64,000 nt of DNA from Azospirillum brasilense (GCF_007827815.1 NZ_VITH01000002.1:248001-312000), one strand, 5' to 3'. Shown: positions 46,380 through 55,562, counted from the stretch's first letter. Program-made: numbers and translations. Notes: a model not told the origin generated them from the letters alone.

Positions 46380-46528
46380 GGTTGCTGTCCCTGCGGGTTG
46401 AACTTTTGCCCGGCAATCCAGCACAGGGGCGCACGCTTTGCAACGGCCCGCGTGGGCGACCGGTTGCCCCATGCGGCGAAAGGACCGGGCTCTGGGCGGG
46501 CGGGACCGCCGATCCCATCTCTATCCTC

Positions 46529-47635
46529 ATGAACAGGATCACCCCGCAGTCCTCCGCCCGGCCAGCTCCCCGGCCAGCCCCCCGGTTGACTCCCCGGCTG
46601 GCTTACGCGGCCAGCCAGTCCGCCCGCGTCGCTTGGTTTCTCGGCCAGTACATGATGGCCACGCGGATCGGCCGGCGGATCACCGGGCCGCCGCGGCAAA
46701 GCCCTCCCGATGCCCGTCCGGTGCCCGGCACCCGCGCGATCCTGGAGGAGCTGCGCGCGCTGCTGGCCCGCGACCTCGCCAACATCGAAGCCGGCTACTA
46801 CCGCCTGCCGCACGATCTGCTGCCCGACCCGCGCCGGCTGCTGACCGAGGCCGCGGCCTTCTTCCGCGACGTGCCGGAGGTGTCGCGGCGGCGCCGCGAC
46901 CACGCGGCGGTGGAGGTGCGCGCCAACCCGCCGCCCGGCAGCGGGGGGCTGCCCGCCTACTACCGCCAGAACTTCCATTATCAGACCGGCGGCTACCTGA
47001 CCGAGGAGAGCGCCCGCCTGTACGACCATCAGGTGGAGGTGCTGTTCGGCGGCGGCGCCGACGCCATGCGCCGCCAAACCCTGGTGCCGATCTTTGAGTA
47101 TTTGAAAACGCGCCGCAGCGCCGATTGCCGCCTGCTCGACGTGGCCGCCGGGACGGGGCGCTTCCTGACTTTCGTGAAGGACAACCACCCGCGTCTGCCG
47201 GTCACCGCGCTCGACCTCTCCCCGGCCTATCTGCGCGAGGCGCGGCGCAACCTCGCCCCCTGGGCGCGCAGCAGCGCGCTGGTCCAGGCGGCGGCCGAGG
47301 CGATCCCGCTGGCCACCGGGTCGCAGGACATCGTGACCTGCATCTACCTGTTCCACGAGCTGCCGCCGAAGATCCGGGCCCAGGCCGCCGCCGAGATGGC
47401 CCGCGTGCTGAAGCCCGGCGGAATCCTGGTCTTCATGGACAGCGTGCAGTACGGCGACAACCCGATGATGGACGGGCTGATCGACCGCTTCCCGCAGTCC
47501 TTCCACGAGCCCTTCTACGCCCATTACGCCCGTAACGACCTGTTTGCCTTGTTCGCCGCCGCCGGGCTGCGCCTGCGCGACACGTCGCTGGCCTACATGT
47601 CCAAGCTCCTGGTTTTGGAAAAGCCGGAGGCCTGA
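46529..47635 (+). CDS. SAM-dependent class I methyltransferase
   Basis: This 368-residue cytosolic enzyme has a conventional Rossmann methyltransferase domain in its C-terminal half. LLDVAAGTGRFLTFV (motif I) lies near residue 207, ALDLSPAYLREARRNL carries the acidic residue that binds SAM ribose, and GSQDIVTCIYLFHELP is motif IV. The N-terminal part has a Pro/Arg-rich stretch and a domain around YYRLPHDLLPDPRRLLTEAA, then YRQNFHYQTGGYLTEESARLYDHQVE, which probably binds substrate. The substrate is unknown. The start is chosen as the ATG after a run of pyrimidines; other starts are possible. Confidence 0.82.
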   Translation: MNRITPQSSARPAPRPAPRLTPRLAYAASQSARVAWFLGQYMMATRIGRRITGPPRQSPPDARPVPGTRAILEELRALLARDLANIEAGYYRLPHDLLPDPRRLLTEAAAFFRDVPEVSRRRRDHAAVEVRANPPPGSGGLPAYYRQNFHYQTGGYLTEESARLYDHQVEVLFGGGADAMRRQTLVPIFEYLKTRRSADCRLLDVAAGTGRFLTFVKDNHPRLPVTALDLSPAYLREARRNLAPWARSSALVQAAAEAIPLATGSQDIVTCIYLFHELPPKIRAQAAAEMARVLKPGGILVFMDSVQYGDNPMMDGLIDRFPQSFHEPFYAHYARNDLFALFAAAGLRLRDTSLAYMSKLLVLEKPEA

Positions 47636-47731
47636 TCACGGAAGGTTGCAACAAAAGCGTCATGGTTCTGTAACTTGACCGTGGCTGGGGCCTGTGCAAA
47701 ACGGGGACCCACCGGAAACGACGGGGCACGA

Positions 47732-49339
47732 ATGGTGGTCGAAGCGGAGTCCAACCGGGAAACCGAGCTGAAGCTGGCCGTCAGGGCCGAAGACATGGCG
47801 AAGCTCCGATCCTGCCCGGCGGTCGCGTCCCGAGCCAAGGGAAAAGCCGGCACCAAGACCCTGGAAAGCACCTATTACGATACCGCCGACCGGCGTCTGG
47901 CCGGGCGTCTGGTGACGTTGCGCGTGCGCAAGGTCGGCAACCAGTATCTCCAGACGGTCAAGGGCGCGCCGGAGAGCGGCGAGCTTGGCCGGGCGGAGTG
48001 GGAGCATCCGGTCGCCGGACCGGCTCCCGACCTGTCGGCCATCGAATCGCAAGACGCGCTGGACCTGCTGGGCTCGGTCGGCGCGGCGGAGTTGCAGCCG
48101 CTCTTCACCACGCTCATCCAGCGCACCGTGCGGGTGGTGACGATGGGCGAGGGCGAAAGTGCCAGCCGCATCGAGGTCGCCTTCGACAGCGGCGAAGTTC
48201 GCGGCCCGGACGGCGCCTCCATCCCGGTGTCGGAGGTGGAACTGGAGCTTCTCGAAGGCTCCGCCGCCGCCCTCTACGATCTGGCGCTGGAGCTGGCCCA
48301 GGCCGCCCCGCTGCGGCTCGACCCGCGCACCAAGGCGGAGCGCGGCTACGCGCTCGCCGACGGGACGGTGGACAAGGTGGTCAAGGCGGGCAAGCTGGAA
48401 CTGGACCGCGACACCACGGTGGAAGGCGCGCTGGCACGCATCCTGCGCTCCTGCATCGGCCACATGCTGGCGAACGAGGCCGTCACCCTGGTCGGCGAGG
48501 ATGCGGAGGGCGTCCACCAGATGCGTGTGGCGCTGCGCCGCCTGCGCTCGGCGCTCGCCCTGTTCAAGGACTTCATCCCCGCCGACTCCTACGCCTGGCT
48601 GGTCGGCGAGGTGAAGTGGCTGGGCGGCAGCCTCGGCCCGGCGCGCGACTGGGACGTCTTCCTGGCCGAGTTGCTGGAGCCGGTGAAGGACTCCTTCCAC
48701 CGCGCCGATGGCCACGGCAAGCCGCTCCAGGAGGACATCGACGCGCTCGCCGCCGCGGCGCGCGCCCGCCGCGACCGTGCCTACGAAGGGGTGCGCGAGG
48801 CCATCCGGTCAGAGCGCTACACCACCTTCCTGCTGAAGTTCGGCGCCTGGGTCGAGTCGCGGGGCTGGCGCGACCAGCCGGTCAGCGAGCATTCCGCCCG
48901 GCTGTTCGACCCGGTGGAGGATCTGGCCGACCATCTGCTGTCGCGCCGCGCCAAGAAGGCCCGCCGCGCCGGTCACGGCTTCGCGAGCCTGTCGGTGACC
49001 GAGCGGCACGAGCTGCGCATCGCCTTGAAGAAGCTGCGTTACGCGGCGGAGTTCTTCCGCAGCCTCTACGACGACAAGCCGGCCCGCCGCTACATCCAGG
49101 ACCTGTCGGCCTTCCAGGACGCGTTGGGCCATCTGAACGACGTGGCGACGGCGACCCGCCTGCTGCACGAGTTGCACGACGACGGCAGCCGGCCCGAGCC
49201 GGGCGAGCCGCGCGCCGCCGGCATCGTCATCGGCTGGCACGCCCGCGGCGTGGCGGAGTCCGAACCGTCGCTCCGCGACCTGTGGAAGGAGTTCGCCGAC
49301 GCGAAAGCCTTCTGGTCAAAGCCCGACCGGGAGGGGTAA
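47732..49339 (+). CDS. CYTH-CHAD domain protein
   Basis: This 535-residue cytosolic protein joins an N-terminal CYTH (triphosphate tunnel) domain to a C-terminal CHAD domain. The CYTH part starts with the ExExK-type signature ETELKLAV (10-17), with TYYDT and VELELLEG strands. The CHAD part has conserved His/Arg helices, HQMRVALRRLRSALALFKDF near residue 265 and ELRIALKKLRYAAEFFRSLY near 430. CHAD domains bind inorganic polyphosphate, and some localise to polyphosphate granules. A ParA-like gene follows after 11 bp, suggesting a shared function. The start is ATG 47732, before the CYTH signature. Confidence 0.92.
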   Translation: MVVEAESNRETELKLAVRAEDMAKLRSCPAVASRAKGKAGTKTLESTYYDTADRRLAGRLVTLRVRKVGNQYLQTVKGAPESGELGRAEWEHPVAGPAPDLSAIESQDALDLLGSVGAAELQPLFTTLIQRTVRVVTMGEGESASRIEVAFDSGEVRGPDGASIPVSEVELELLEGSAAALYDLALELAQAAPLRLDPRTKAERGYALADGTVDKVVKAGKLELDRDTTVEGALARILRSCIGHMLANEAVTLVGEDAEGVHQMRVALRRLRSALALFKDFIPADSYAWLVGEVKWLGGSLGPARDWDVFLAELLEPVKDSFHRADGHGKPLQEDIDALAAAARARRDRAYEGVREAIRSERYTTFLLKFGAWVESRGWRDQPVSEHSARLFDPVEDLADHLLSRRAKKARRAGHGFASLSVTERHELRIALKKLRYAAEFFRSLYDDKPARRYIQDLSAFQDALGHLNDVATATRLLHELHDDGSRPEPGEPRAAGIVIGWHARGVAESEPSLRDLWKEFADAKAFWSKPDREG

Positions 49340-49350
49340 CCTTTCCCCCC

Positions 49351-49974
49351 ATGCGGACCATCCTCGTCGCCAACATCAAGGGCGGTTGCGGCAAGACCAC
49401 GATCGCCACCCACCTCGCCGCGGCCTGCGCCGCCGCCGGTCACAGCACGGCGCTGGCCGACGTGGACCGCCAGCGCTCCTCGCTCGGCTGGCTGGCCCGC
49501 CGCCCGGCCACGGCTTCCGCCCTGGTCGGTCTGGACTGGGCGAAGGACCTGTCCGACGCGCCGAAGGGCATCCAGCGCCTCGTCATCGACGCGCCGGCCG
49601 CGCTGAAGACCAAGCAGATCGAGGATCTGGTGCGGATGGCCGACGTCGTCGTGCTGCCGGTGCTGCCCAGCGCCTTTGACGAGCAGGCGACGCAGCGCTT
49701 CCTCGGCAAGCTGGAGGAGCTGAAGTCGATCGCCAAGAACCGCAAGTCGGTGGCGGTGGTCGGCAACCGCCTGCGCGCCCGCACCAAGGCGGCGGATCGG
49801 CTCGACCAGTTCCTCGGCGGGGTCGGGCACAGCGTGGTGACCCGCCTGCGCGACAGCCAGATCTACGCCGATGCCGCGGCCTCCGGCCTCAGCCTGTTCG
49901 ACCTGACTGGCAAGCGCGCCGCCGAGCACCGCGCCGACTGGGAGCCGCTGCTGGCCTACATCGAGAAGGCGTGA
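49351..49974 (+). CDS. ParA-family ATPase
   Basis: This 207-residue ParA/MinD-type P-loop ATPase has the deviant Walker A KGGCGKTT (residues 10-17, with signature Lys10). It has LADVDRQRSSLGWLARRP (switch I), VIDAPAALKTKQIEDLV (Walker B-like) and an Arg-rich region VVGNRLRARTKAADRL. It is short, without the DNA-binding HTH of plasmid ParA. The 11-bp gap to the CYTH-CHAD gene indicates one transcript. It may be a positioning ATPase for the CHAD protein or polyphosphate bodies; that is inference. Confidence 0.88.
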   Translation: MRTILVANIKGGCGKTTIATHLAAACAAAGHSTALADVDRQRSSLGWLARRPATASALVGLDWAKDLSDAPKGIQRLVIDAPAALKTKQIEDLVRMADVVVLPVLPSAFDEQATQRFLGKLEELKSIAKNRKSVAVVGNRLRARTKAADRLDQFLGGVGHSVVTRLRDSQIYADAAASGLSLFDLTGKRAAEHRADWEPLLAYIEKA

Positions 49975-50085
49975 GCCGGAAAGGCGCCGTTACACTCTGT
50001 TACGTTCGGCGGCAGCGCGGGACATCAAGCGGTTACAATCCGGCCTCACTTTAGCCGCATTCCGTTCAACCCGCGAGCCGTCCCC

Positions 50086-50607
50086 ATGCCCTCCCTCTCC
50101 TCCACCATCACCCGGCAGATCGTCACGCCGGTGACCATCGTCCTGTTCGTGGTCTCCACAGTGACGGGAATCATGCTGCTGCTGCACTGGAACGGCAATC
50201 TGGTGCGCTTTTCCCACGAATGGCTCAGCGTCGGCTTCTCGGCCATCGGCCTGTGGCATCTGGCGCGCAACTGGACGGCATTCCTTCAGTATTTCAAGCG
50301 CAACGTGGCGCTGTCGGCCTTCGTGGTCAGCGTTGCCGGCTCGCTGGTCTTCACCGCGATGACCGGGACGCCGGCCTCCACCGGCGGCCCCGGCGCGATG
50401 ATGCGGGCGGTGGCGAACGCCCCGCTGGCGACGGTGGCGCCGGTCTTCGGGCTGGACCCCGACAAGGCCATCCAGGCGCTCAAGGCCGCCAACATCGAGG
50501 CGCAGCACGGCGAATCGCTGTCGGTTATCGGCAGCCGCGCCGGCATGAACGCGGTGGGCGTGGCGAACATCCTCACCGCCGCCAAGCAGCCGAAGCCGGC
50601 ATCGTAA
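50086..50607 (+). CDS. DUF4405-like small membrane protein
   Basis: This 173-residue protein has two or three hydrophobic helices. The first is IVTPVTIVLFVVSTVTGIMLLL (12-33), followed by a His-containing segment (LHWNGNLVRFSHEWLSV, then GLWHLARNWTAFLQYF). The last helix is VALSAFVVSVAGSLVF. The paired His residues near helix ends resemble di-haem cytochrome b-type or DUF4405 membrane proteins. The C-terminal 80 residues are periplasmic or cytoplasmic with a helix-turn-helix-like stretch. The function is unknown. Confidence 0.75.
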   Translation: MPSLSSTITRQIVTPVTIVLFVVSTVTGIMLLLHWNGNLVRFSHEWLSVGFSAIGLWHLARNWTAFLQYFKRNVALSAFVVSVAGSLVFTAMTGTPASTGGPGAMMRAVANAPLATVAPVFGLDPDKAIQALKAANIEAQHGESLSVIGSRAGMNAVGVANILTAAKQPKPAS

Positions 50608-50625
50608 CGTCGTGGAAGCGCCCGC

Positions 50626-51390
50626 CTACACCCGCGCCACCAGGAACAGCCGCTTGAAGGGAAACAGCGTGCGGCCGTCGGGGCGTCGGGGATAGGCGGC
50701 GGCGAGCCGGGCGCGGTAGGCCGCCAGGAAGGCGTCCAGCTCCGCGCCCGCCAGCGTGTCGAGGACGGGCAGCAGCGTCGTGCCGCGCGTCCATTCCAGC
50801 ACCGGGTCCTCACCCTCCAGAACCTGGAGATACTCGGTCTCCCAGAGGTCCAGGCGTCGGGCGAGCGGGGCGAGCCAGCCGTAATAGACGTCGGGCGCGT
50901 GCACCGGTGCGGTGCGCAGGACCGGCGCCAGCCGCTCGGCCCAGGGGCCGTCTGCCGCCGTCTCATACAACAGGCGGTGCGAGGGTGCGTCGAAGTTGCG
51001 GGGCATCTGCACGGCCAGCACCCCGCCGGGGGCCAGCGCTTGAAGCAGGTCGGGGAACAGCCGCTCGTGCCCGTCCAGCCATTGCAGGGCGGCGTTGGAG
51101 ATCAGCAGATCGACCGGCCGGTCGGGGCGCCAGACCCTCAGATCGGCCTGGAGCCAGCGCACGCCGGACGGCGTGGTCCGCGCGCGCTCCAACATGGCGG
51201 GGGAATTGTCCACCCCCAGAACCTCGGCCTCCGGCCAGCGTTCGGCCAGCCGGCGGGCGAGCTGCCCGGCCCCGCAACCGAGATCGACCACCGTCCGCGG
51301 GGTCAGGGAGGGCAGGGCCGCCACGAGGTCGTGGGCCGGGCGGCGGCGCCAGGACTCGAACCGTGCGTATTGCTCGGGGTCCCACGGCAT
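50626..51390 (-). CDS. tam: Trans-aconitate 2-methyltransferase
   Basis: This 254-residue cytosolic methyltransferase methylates trans-aconitate with SAM, removing this spontaneous inhibitor of the citrate cycle. It begins MPWDPEQYARFESWRRRPAH, the Tam start. The SAM motif is VVDLGCGAGQLARRLAERWP (about 34-53), then GVDNSPAMLERAR and ISNAALQWLDGHERLF. The PAPVLRTAPVH-type region and C-terminal TTLLPVLDTL are consistent with Tam. It converges with the gene at 50086, with an 18-bp gap between the stops. Confidence 0.9.
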   Translation of the reverse strand: MPWDPEQYARFESWRRRPAHDLVAALPSLTPRTVVDLGCGAGQLARRLAERWPEAEVLGVDNSPAMLERARTTPSGVRWLQADLRVWRPDRPVDLLISNAALQWLDGHERLFPDLLQALAPGGVLAVQMPRNFDAPSHRLLYETAADGPWAERLAPVLRTAPVHAPDVYYGWLAPLARRLDLWETEYLQVLEGEDPVLEWTRGTTLLPVLDTLAGAELDAFLAAYRARLAAAYPRRPDGRTLFPFKRLFLVARV

Positions 51391-51423
51391 GCCCGGCCTC
51401 CACCGGTTGAAGGGGTTTGGGGG

Positions 51424-51633
51424 TTATTCCTGCTCGCGCTGGCGGGCGATCTGCTCGTCCATGTGGTTGTAGTGCTTCGTGACCATCATGAAGATCGTCC
51501 CGATGCAGCCGATGGCCAGCAGCCAACCGCCGTAATAGAACGCCGTGTCCGCCGCGCGCGACGCCGCCAGCAGGCCGATGAACGCCATGAAGCCCAGGAT
51601 CCCCCCGGTGATCCACTTGCCCGTGCCTTCCAA
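51424..51633 (-). CDS. Small membrane protein, 69 residues
   Basis: This protein has two predicted membrane helices (ITGGILGFMAFIGLLAA, about 8-24, and FYYGGWLLAIGCIGTIFMMV, about 32-51). A charged C-terminal tail YNHMDEQIARQREQE follows. It is 33 bp upstream of tam and in the same direction, so it may be its operon partner. The family is unrecognised by me; it resembles small inner-membrane proteins that sit near respiratory genes. Confidence 0.72.
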   Translation of the reverse strand: MEGTGKWITGGILGFMAFIGLLAASRAADTAFYYGGWLLAIGCIGTIFMMVTKHYNHMDEQIARQREQE

Positions 51634-51738
51634 AGTCCCGTTCCCTTCCTTCGCTGCCGGTCCCGCGCGGGGCGTGCGCCCGGCGGGATGCCGACGGGTT
51701 GACCGTGCCGCGAATTCTGGTGGAGCGGGCGCCGGAAA

Positions 51739-53193
51739 TCAATCCGGGATGGGCGAATCCGATGTGGGCATTTCGCCCAAGCGGGCGGCCCCCTCCACGA
51801 CGATCCCCGGGGGAAGCTCCAGCGCGAAGACGGTGCCCGTCGCGGTGCTTTCCACCAGCCGCAGGTCGCCGCCATGGGCGCGCAGCACCTCCCGCGCGAT
51901 GGCGAGGCCCAGCCCGACACCGCCCGCCCGCGCGGAGCCGGCGAAGGGCTGGAACAGGTTGTCCCGCGCCCGCGGCGGCAGGCCCGGCCCGTCGTCAGCG
52001 ACCAGCAGGAGCAGCCCGCCGCCGGGCCGGGTCTCCACCATCACCGTCACCGCTCCGGCCCCCGCCTGCGCCGCGTTGCGCCCCAGATTGACCAGCGCGC
52101 GGGAGAGCTGGGCGGCGTCGGCGCGGACGGTCAGCCCCTCCGGCACCCGGTTGTTCCAGCGCAGCTCCGCCCGCTCCCCATCCGGGCGCAGGGCGGCCAG
52201 CGCCGCGGCCCCGGCCTCCTCGACCAGCGGGCGCAGCGGCACCGCGGCCCGCGCCAGGGGCAGCAGGCCGTCGCGGGTGTAGGTCATCGTCTGGCCGCAC
52301 AGCTCCACCGCCCGGTCGATGGAAGCCATCAGCCGCGGCGTGACCCGCCGCACCTCCGGATCGGCGCTTTCGGCCAGCCGCTCCGACAGCAGGGCGGCGG
52401 TGGACAGGATGGCGCGCAGGTCGTGGTTGATCTTGGCGACCGCGGTGCCCAGAGCGGCCAGCCGCTCGCGCTGGCGCAGCGCGCTGCGGATGGTGGCCTG
52501 CATGTCGGCCAGCTCGCGCTCCGCCACGCCGATCTCGTCGGTGCGGGTGCTCGGCTGGAAGGGCGGCGTGCCGTCGGGGTCGCGGCGGATGGCGACCAGC
52601 CCCTCGGTCAGGCGGCGCATCGGCCGCACCAGCAGCCGGGTCAGCGAGACGAAGACCAGCACCGCCGCGATCAGCGAGATCGCCACCGACAGCGCCAGGA
52701 TGCGGCCCGAGAAGTCGACCATCGCCCGGATCATCGGCCGCTCGTCGATCACCATCTCGACCTGGAACGCAGGGTCCTTGGGCGACGGCCCGATCACCCG
52801 GATCACCCGGTCCCGCCGCTGGGCCAGCGCCATGAAGGCGTCGGCGGCCAGCCGCGGCGCCATGGTGGCGCGCAGGTCGAAGACGGCGTCCACCGTCGGC
52901 GGCATGGAGCGGGACAGCATGTAGACCCGGCTGTCCGGGCGGATCAGCTCCACCGCGTGGGCGCCGACATGGGCCAGCAGTTCGTTCTGAAGCTCCATCG
53001 CCACCATCATGTCCGGCGTCGCCTCGACCGACAGGGCGGCGAGATGGGCGGCGGCCAGCCGCTCCTCCAGATAGGTCAGGCGGTAACGCGCGATGGACGG
53101 CGTGTAGATCAGCACCTCGGCCAGCAGGACGAACAGCACGGTCAGCACCAGCAGCTTGGCCGACAGGCTGCGCGTCACGGAGGGCATGGGCAT
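51739..53193 (-). CDS. Sensor histidine kinase
   Basis: This 484-residue inner-membrane kinase has a first helix (SLSAKLLVLTVLFVLLAEVL, about 8-27), a periplasmic sensor region of about 150 residues, a second helix (ILALSVAISLIAAVLVFVSL) and a HAMP domain (RLLVRPMRRLTEGLVAI). The dimerisation helix carries the phospho-acceptor His in AVAKINHDLRAILSTAALL. The catalytic domain has the N box NLGRNAAQAGAG and G boxes VADDGPGLPPR and GVGLGLAIAREV. No response regulator is adjacent, so the partner is elsewhere. The signal is unknown. Start M44 of the open frame was chosen as it opens the first helix; M46 is equally possible. Confidence 0.88.
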   Translation of the reverse strand: MPMPSVTRSLSAKLLVLTVLFVLLAEVLIYTPSIARYRLTYLEERLAAAHLAALSVEATPDMMVAMELQNELLAHVGAHAVELIRPDSRVYMLSRSMPPTVDAVFDLRATMAPRLAADAFMALAQRRDRVIRVIGPSPKDPAFQVEMVIDERPMIRAMVDFSGRILALSVAISLIAAVLVFVSLTRLLVRPMRRLTEGLVAIRRDPDGTPPFQPSTRTDEIGVAERELADMQATIRSALRQRERLAALGTAVAKINHDLRAILSTAALLSERLAESADPEVRRVTPRLMASIDRAVELCGQTMTYTRDGLLPLARAAVPLRPLVEEAGAAALAALRPDGERAELRWNNRVPEGLTVRADAAQLSRALVNLGRNAAQAGAGAVTVMVETRPGGGLLLLVADDGPGLPPRARDNLFQPFAGSARAGGVGLGLAIAREVLRAHGGDLRLVESTATGTVFALELPPGIVVEGAARLGEMPTSDSPIPD

Positions 53194-53360
53194 GGGCGGC
53201 GTCCGGGGGCAGGGTCCGGGGGAGAGGATGGCGGAAGATAGGTCAGGCGGGGGCGGCTGCCTAGCCGCAGCCGGGTCGGTGCGGGGTTTTGTCCGGTTGA
53301 GGGCGCGCTGCCGCCGGTCCATACTGGTTCTTCCGAACAGCCCGAAAAGGAGGGCAGGCC

Positions 53361-53693
53361 ATGTCCATCCTGAGATTCGAAGCGGTTCTGCAGACCGACC
53401 GGACCGCCGCGCTGATGGCGACGACCGACGGGATCACCGGCAGCGGCGGCTGGATCGTCGACCACACGCTCTTTTCCGACGTGATGGCGGTCATCGCCTT
53501 CTGCGTCCCCGCCAACCGGACGACGGCGCTGGGCGACGCGCTGGCCGCCGCCGGCATCCTGGTCAGCCCGCCGCTGCCGCCCTCCCTTCCGGGGACCGGC
53601 GAGGCGGCGGAGCGGGAGCTGCAGGGGCAGTTGACCCTGACCTTCGCCAAGGGCACCGGCGACCTGCGGCACGAGGTCCCGGCCTTCGAATAG
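53361..53693 (+). CDS. Hypothetical protein, 110 residues
   Basis: This compact alpha/beta protein has strands LRFEAVLQTDR, GGWIVDHTLFSDVMAVIAF and LQGQLTLTFAKGTGDLRHEV, and a helix RTTALGDALAAAG. AAGGAGG lies 7 nt before the ATG, strong evidence of translation. No family is recognised. The ferredoxin-like order of strands and helices hints at a small sensor or dimeric barrel, but this is only an impression. Confidence 0.72.
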   Translation: MSILRFEAVLQTDRTAALMATTDGITGSGGWIVDHTLFSDVMAVIAFCVPANRTTALGDALAAAGILVSPPLPPSLPGTGEAAERELQGQLTLTFAKGTGDLRHEVPAFE

Positions 53694-53762
53694 GCGTAGC
53701 GCTCGGTCCGGGGCCGCGCTCTCCTCTGGCGCGCCACTTCCAAGATTGGTAGTAGAACCGGC

Positions 53763-55208
53763 ATGAGCGACCTTGCCCGTCACATCGACTCCCTGTCCCG
53801 CGCCAGCGTGCTGTGCGTCGGCGACGTCATGCTTGACCGATTCATCTACGGGTCGGTCGACCGCGTGTCCCCCGAAGCGCCGATCCCCGTTCTGCGGATC
53901 GAGCGCGAGACGGCCATGCTCGGCGGCGCCGGCAACGTGGCCGCCAACCTCATGGCGCTGGGCGCCGGCTGCCGCTTCGTGTCGGTGGTGGGCGAGGACG
54001 CGGCGGGGCTGGAGCTGGTCCGCCTCGTGGCGAAGGAGACCGGCGACGGTGGCGGGCTGGTGGCCGAGCCGGGGCGCCAGACCACGGTCAAGACGCGCTT
54101 CATCGCCGGCCGCCAGCAGCTTCTGCGCGCCGACGCCGAGTCCATCGCCGCCATCGCGTCGGAGGAGGAGGTGATGGTCGCCGCCCGCACCGGACTGCTA
54201 ACGGTGGGCGCGGTGATCCTATCCGACTACGGCAAGGGCGTGCTGACCGACGCTCTGGTGGCGCAACTCATCCAGGCGGCGCGCGAGGCCGGGCTTCCGG
54301 TCGTGGTCGATCCCAAGGGCGACGATTTCGGGCGCTACCGCGGGGCCAGCGTGATCACGCCCAACCGCAAGGAGCTGATCCAGGCGACGGGGATGCCCGC
54401 CGACAGCGACGCCGAGGTCGAGGCCGCCTGCCGCTTCCTGTTGGAGACCTGCGGCATCGACGCGGTGGTCGCGACGCGCAGCGAGCGCGGCATGTCCGTG
54501 GTCACCCGCGACGGCGCCACCCATCTGCCGGCCAACGCGCGCGAGGTCTTCGACGTGTCGGGCGCCGGCGACACGGTGGTGGCGACGCTGACCTCGGCCC
54601 TGTCGGTGGGGGTCGAGTTGACCGACGCGGCGCGGCTGGCCAATCTGGCCGCCGGGATCGTGGTGGGGAAGGTCGGCACCGCGGTGGTCCGCGCGCCGGA
54701 GCTGCTGTCCGCCCTGCACGAGCAGGAATGGCGCAGCGGCGAGGAGAAGGTCGACACGCTGGAGCAGGCGGTCGAGCGGGCCGAACGCTGGCGCGCCCGC
54801 GGCAAGCGGGTGGGCTTCACCAACGGCTGCTTCGATCTGCTGCACCCCGGCCACATCTCGTTGCTGAACCAGGCCAAGGCGGCCTGCGACGTGCTGGTGG
54901 TGGGGCTCAACAGCGACGCCTCGGTGAAGCGGCTGAAGGGCGAGACGCGCCCGGTGCAGACCGAGACGGCGCGGGCGACGGTGCTCGCCTCGCTGGCCTG
55001 CGTCGATCTGGTGGTGGTCTTCGGCGAGGACACGCCGGAGGAACTGATCCGCGCCCTGCGGCCCGACGTGCTGGTCAAGGGGGCGGACTACACGGTCGCC
55101 ACGGTGGTCGGCGCCGGCTTTGTGCAGAGCTACGGTGGCAAGGTCGTGCTGGCCGACCTCGTGGACGGCCAGAGCACGACCAACACCATCAAGCGCATGC
55201 AGCGCTGA
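53763..55208 (+). CDS. hldE: Bifunctional heptose-7-phosphate kinase / heptose-1-phosphate adenylyltransferase
   Basis: This 481-residue cytosolic enzyme makes ADP-heptose for the lipopolysaccharide inner core. The N-terminal PfkB kinase domain (about 1-320) has GGAGNVAANLMALGA and the catalytic DVSGAGDTVVATL. The C-terminal nucleotidyltransferase domain (about 345-481) starts GFTNGCFDLLHPGHISLLNQ with the HPGH motif, then LKGETRPVQTE. Both halves look intact. With kdsB this supports full LPS core synthesis. A perfect palindromic hairpin follows. Confidence 0.96.
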   Translation: MSDLARHIDSLSRASVLCVGDVMLDRFIYGSVDRVSPEAPIPVLRIERETAMLGGAGNVAANLMALGAGCRFVSVVGEDAAGLELVRLVAKETGDGGGLVAEPGRQTTVKTRFIAGRQQLLRADAESIAAIASEEEVMVAARTGLLTVGAVILSDYGKGVLTDALVAQLIQAAREAGLPVVVDPKGDDFGRYRGASVITPNRKELIQATGMPADSDAEVEAACRFLLETCGIDAVVATRSERGMSVVTRDGATHLPANAREVFDVSGAGDTVVATLTSALSVGVELTDAARLANLAAGIVVGKVGTAVVRAPELLSALHEQEWRSGEEKVDTLEQAVERAERWRARGKRVGFTNGCFDLLHPGHISLLNQAKAACDVLVVGLNSDASVKRLKGETRPVQTETARATVLASLACVDLVVVFGEDTPEELIRALRPDVLVKGADYTVATVVGAGFVQSYGGKVVLADLVDGQSTTNTIKRMQR

Positions 55209-55240
55209 GCGCCGAGGCGCTGGAGAGCGGGGCGCCGAAA

Positions 55241-55262
55241 CCCCGGAGCCGGGGCTCCGGGG
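55241..55262. terminator. Bidirectional terminator hairpin between hldE and the entericidin gene
   Basis: CCCCGGAGCC and GGCTCCGGGG are perfect 10-bp complements separated by only GG, preceded by AAA on the left. It lies between two convergent genes. Confidence 0.7.
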
Positions 55263-55278
55263 CGTCCGCGCCGCGCGA

Positions 55279-55437
55279 TCACATCTTCTTCTGGACGCTG
55301 TCCGACGAGCGCTCCATGGCGCGGCCGCCCGCCTGCACGTCCTGGCCCATGCCTTCGACGGTGTTGCAGGCGGCGAGGCTGGTGGTCAGGGCGGCACCCA
55401 GGGCGGCGAAAAGGACGAGCTTCTTCAGGCTGCGCAT
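55279..55437 (-). CDS. Entericidin A/B family lipoprotein
   Basis: This 52-residue small lipoprotein has a signal MRSLKKLVLFAALGAALTTS with lipobox LAAC (Cys at about 24), followed by NTVEGMGQDVQAGGRAMERS. This is the classical entericidin pattern. AGAGGAAAA precedes the ATG. Entericidins are membrane-lytic or stress-linked lipoproteins, often paired as antidote and toxin; only one is seen here. The family assignment is solid, the role less so. Confidence 0.9.
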   Translation of the reverse strand: MRSLKKLVLFAALGAALTTSLAACNTVEGMGQDVQAGGRAMERSSDSVQKKM

Positions 55438-55562
55438 GGCATTTTTCCTCTTGAGGTCGAAAACAATCGCCTGAAAAACGCGAGAAACCCACCCAAGGTT
55501 TCCGAAGACCCGCGATGCGGAAGGACAGTTCTCCACACTCAAACGGATAGGGGAGGGCGCGC

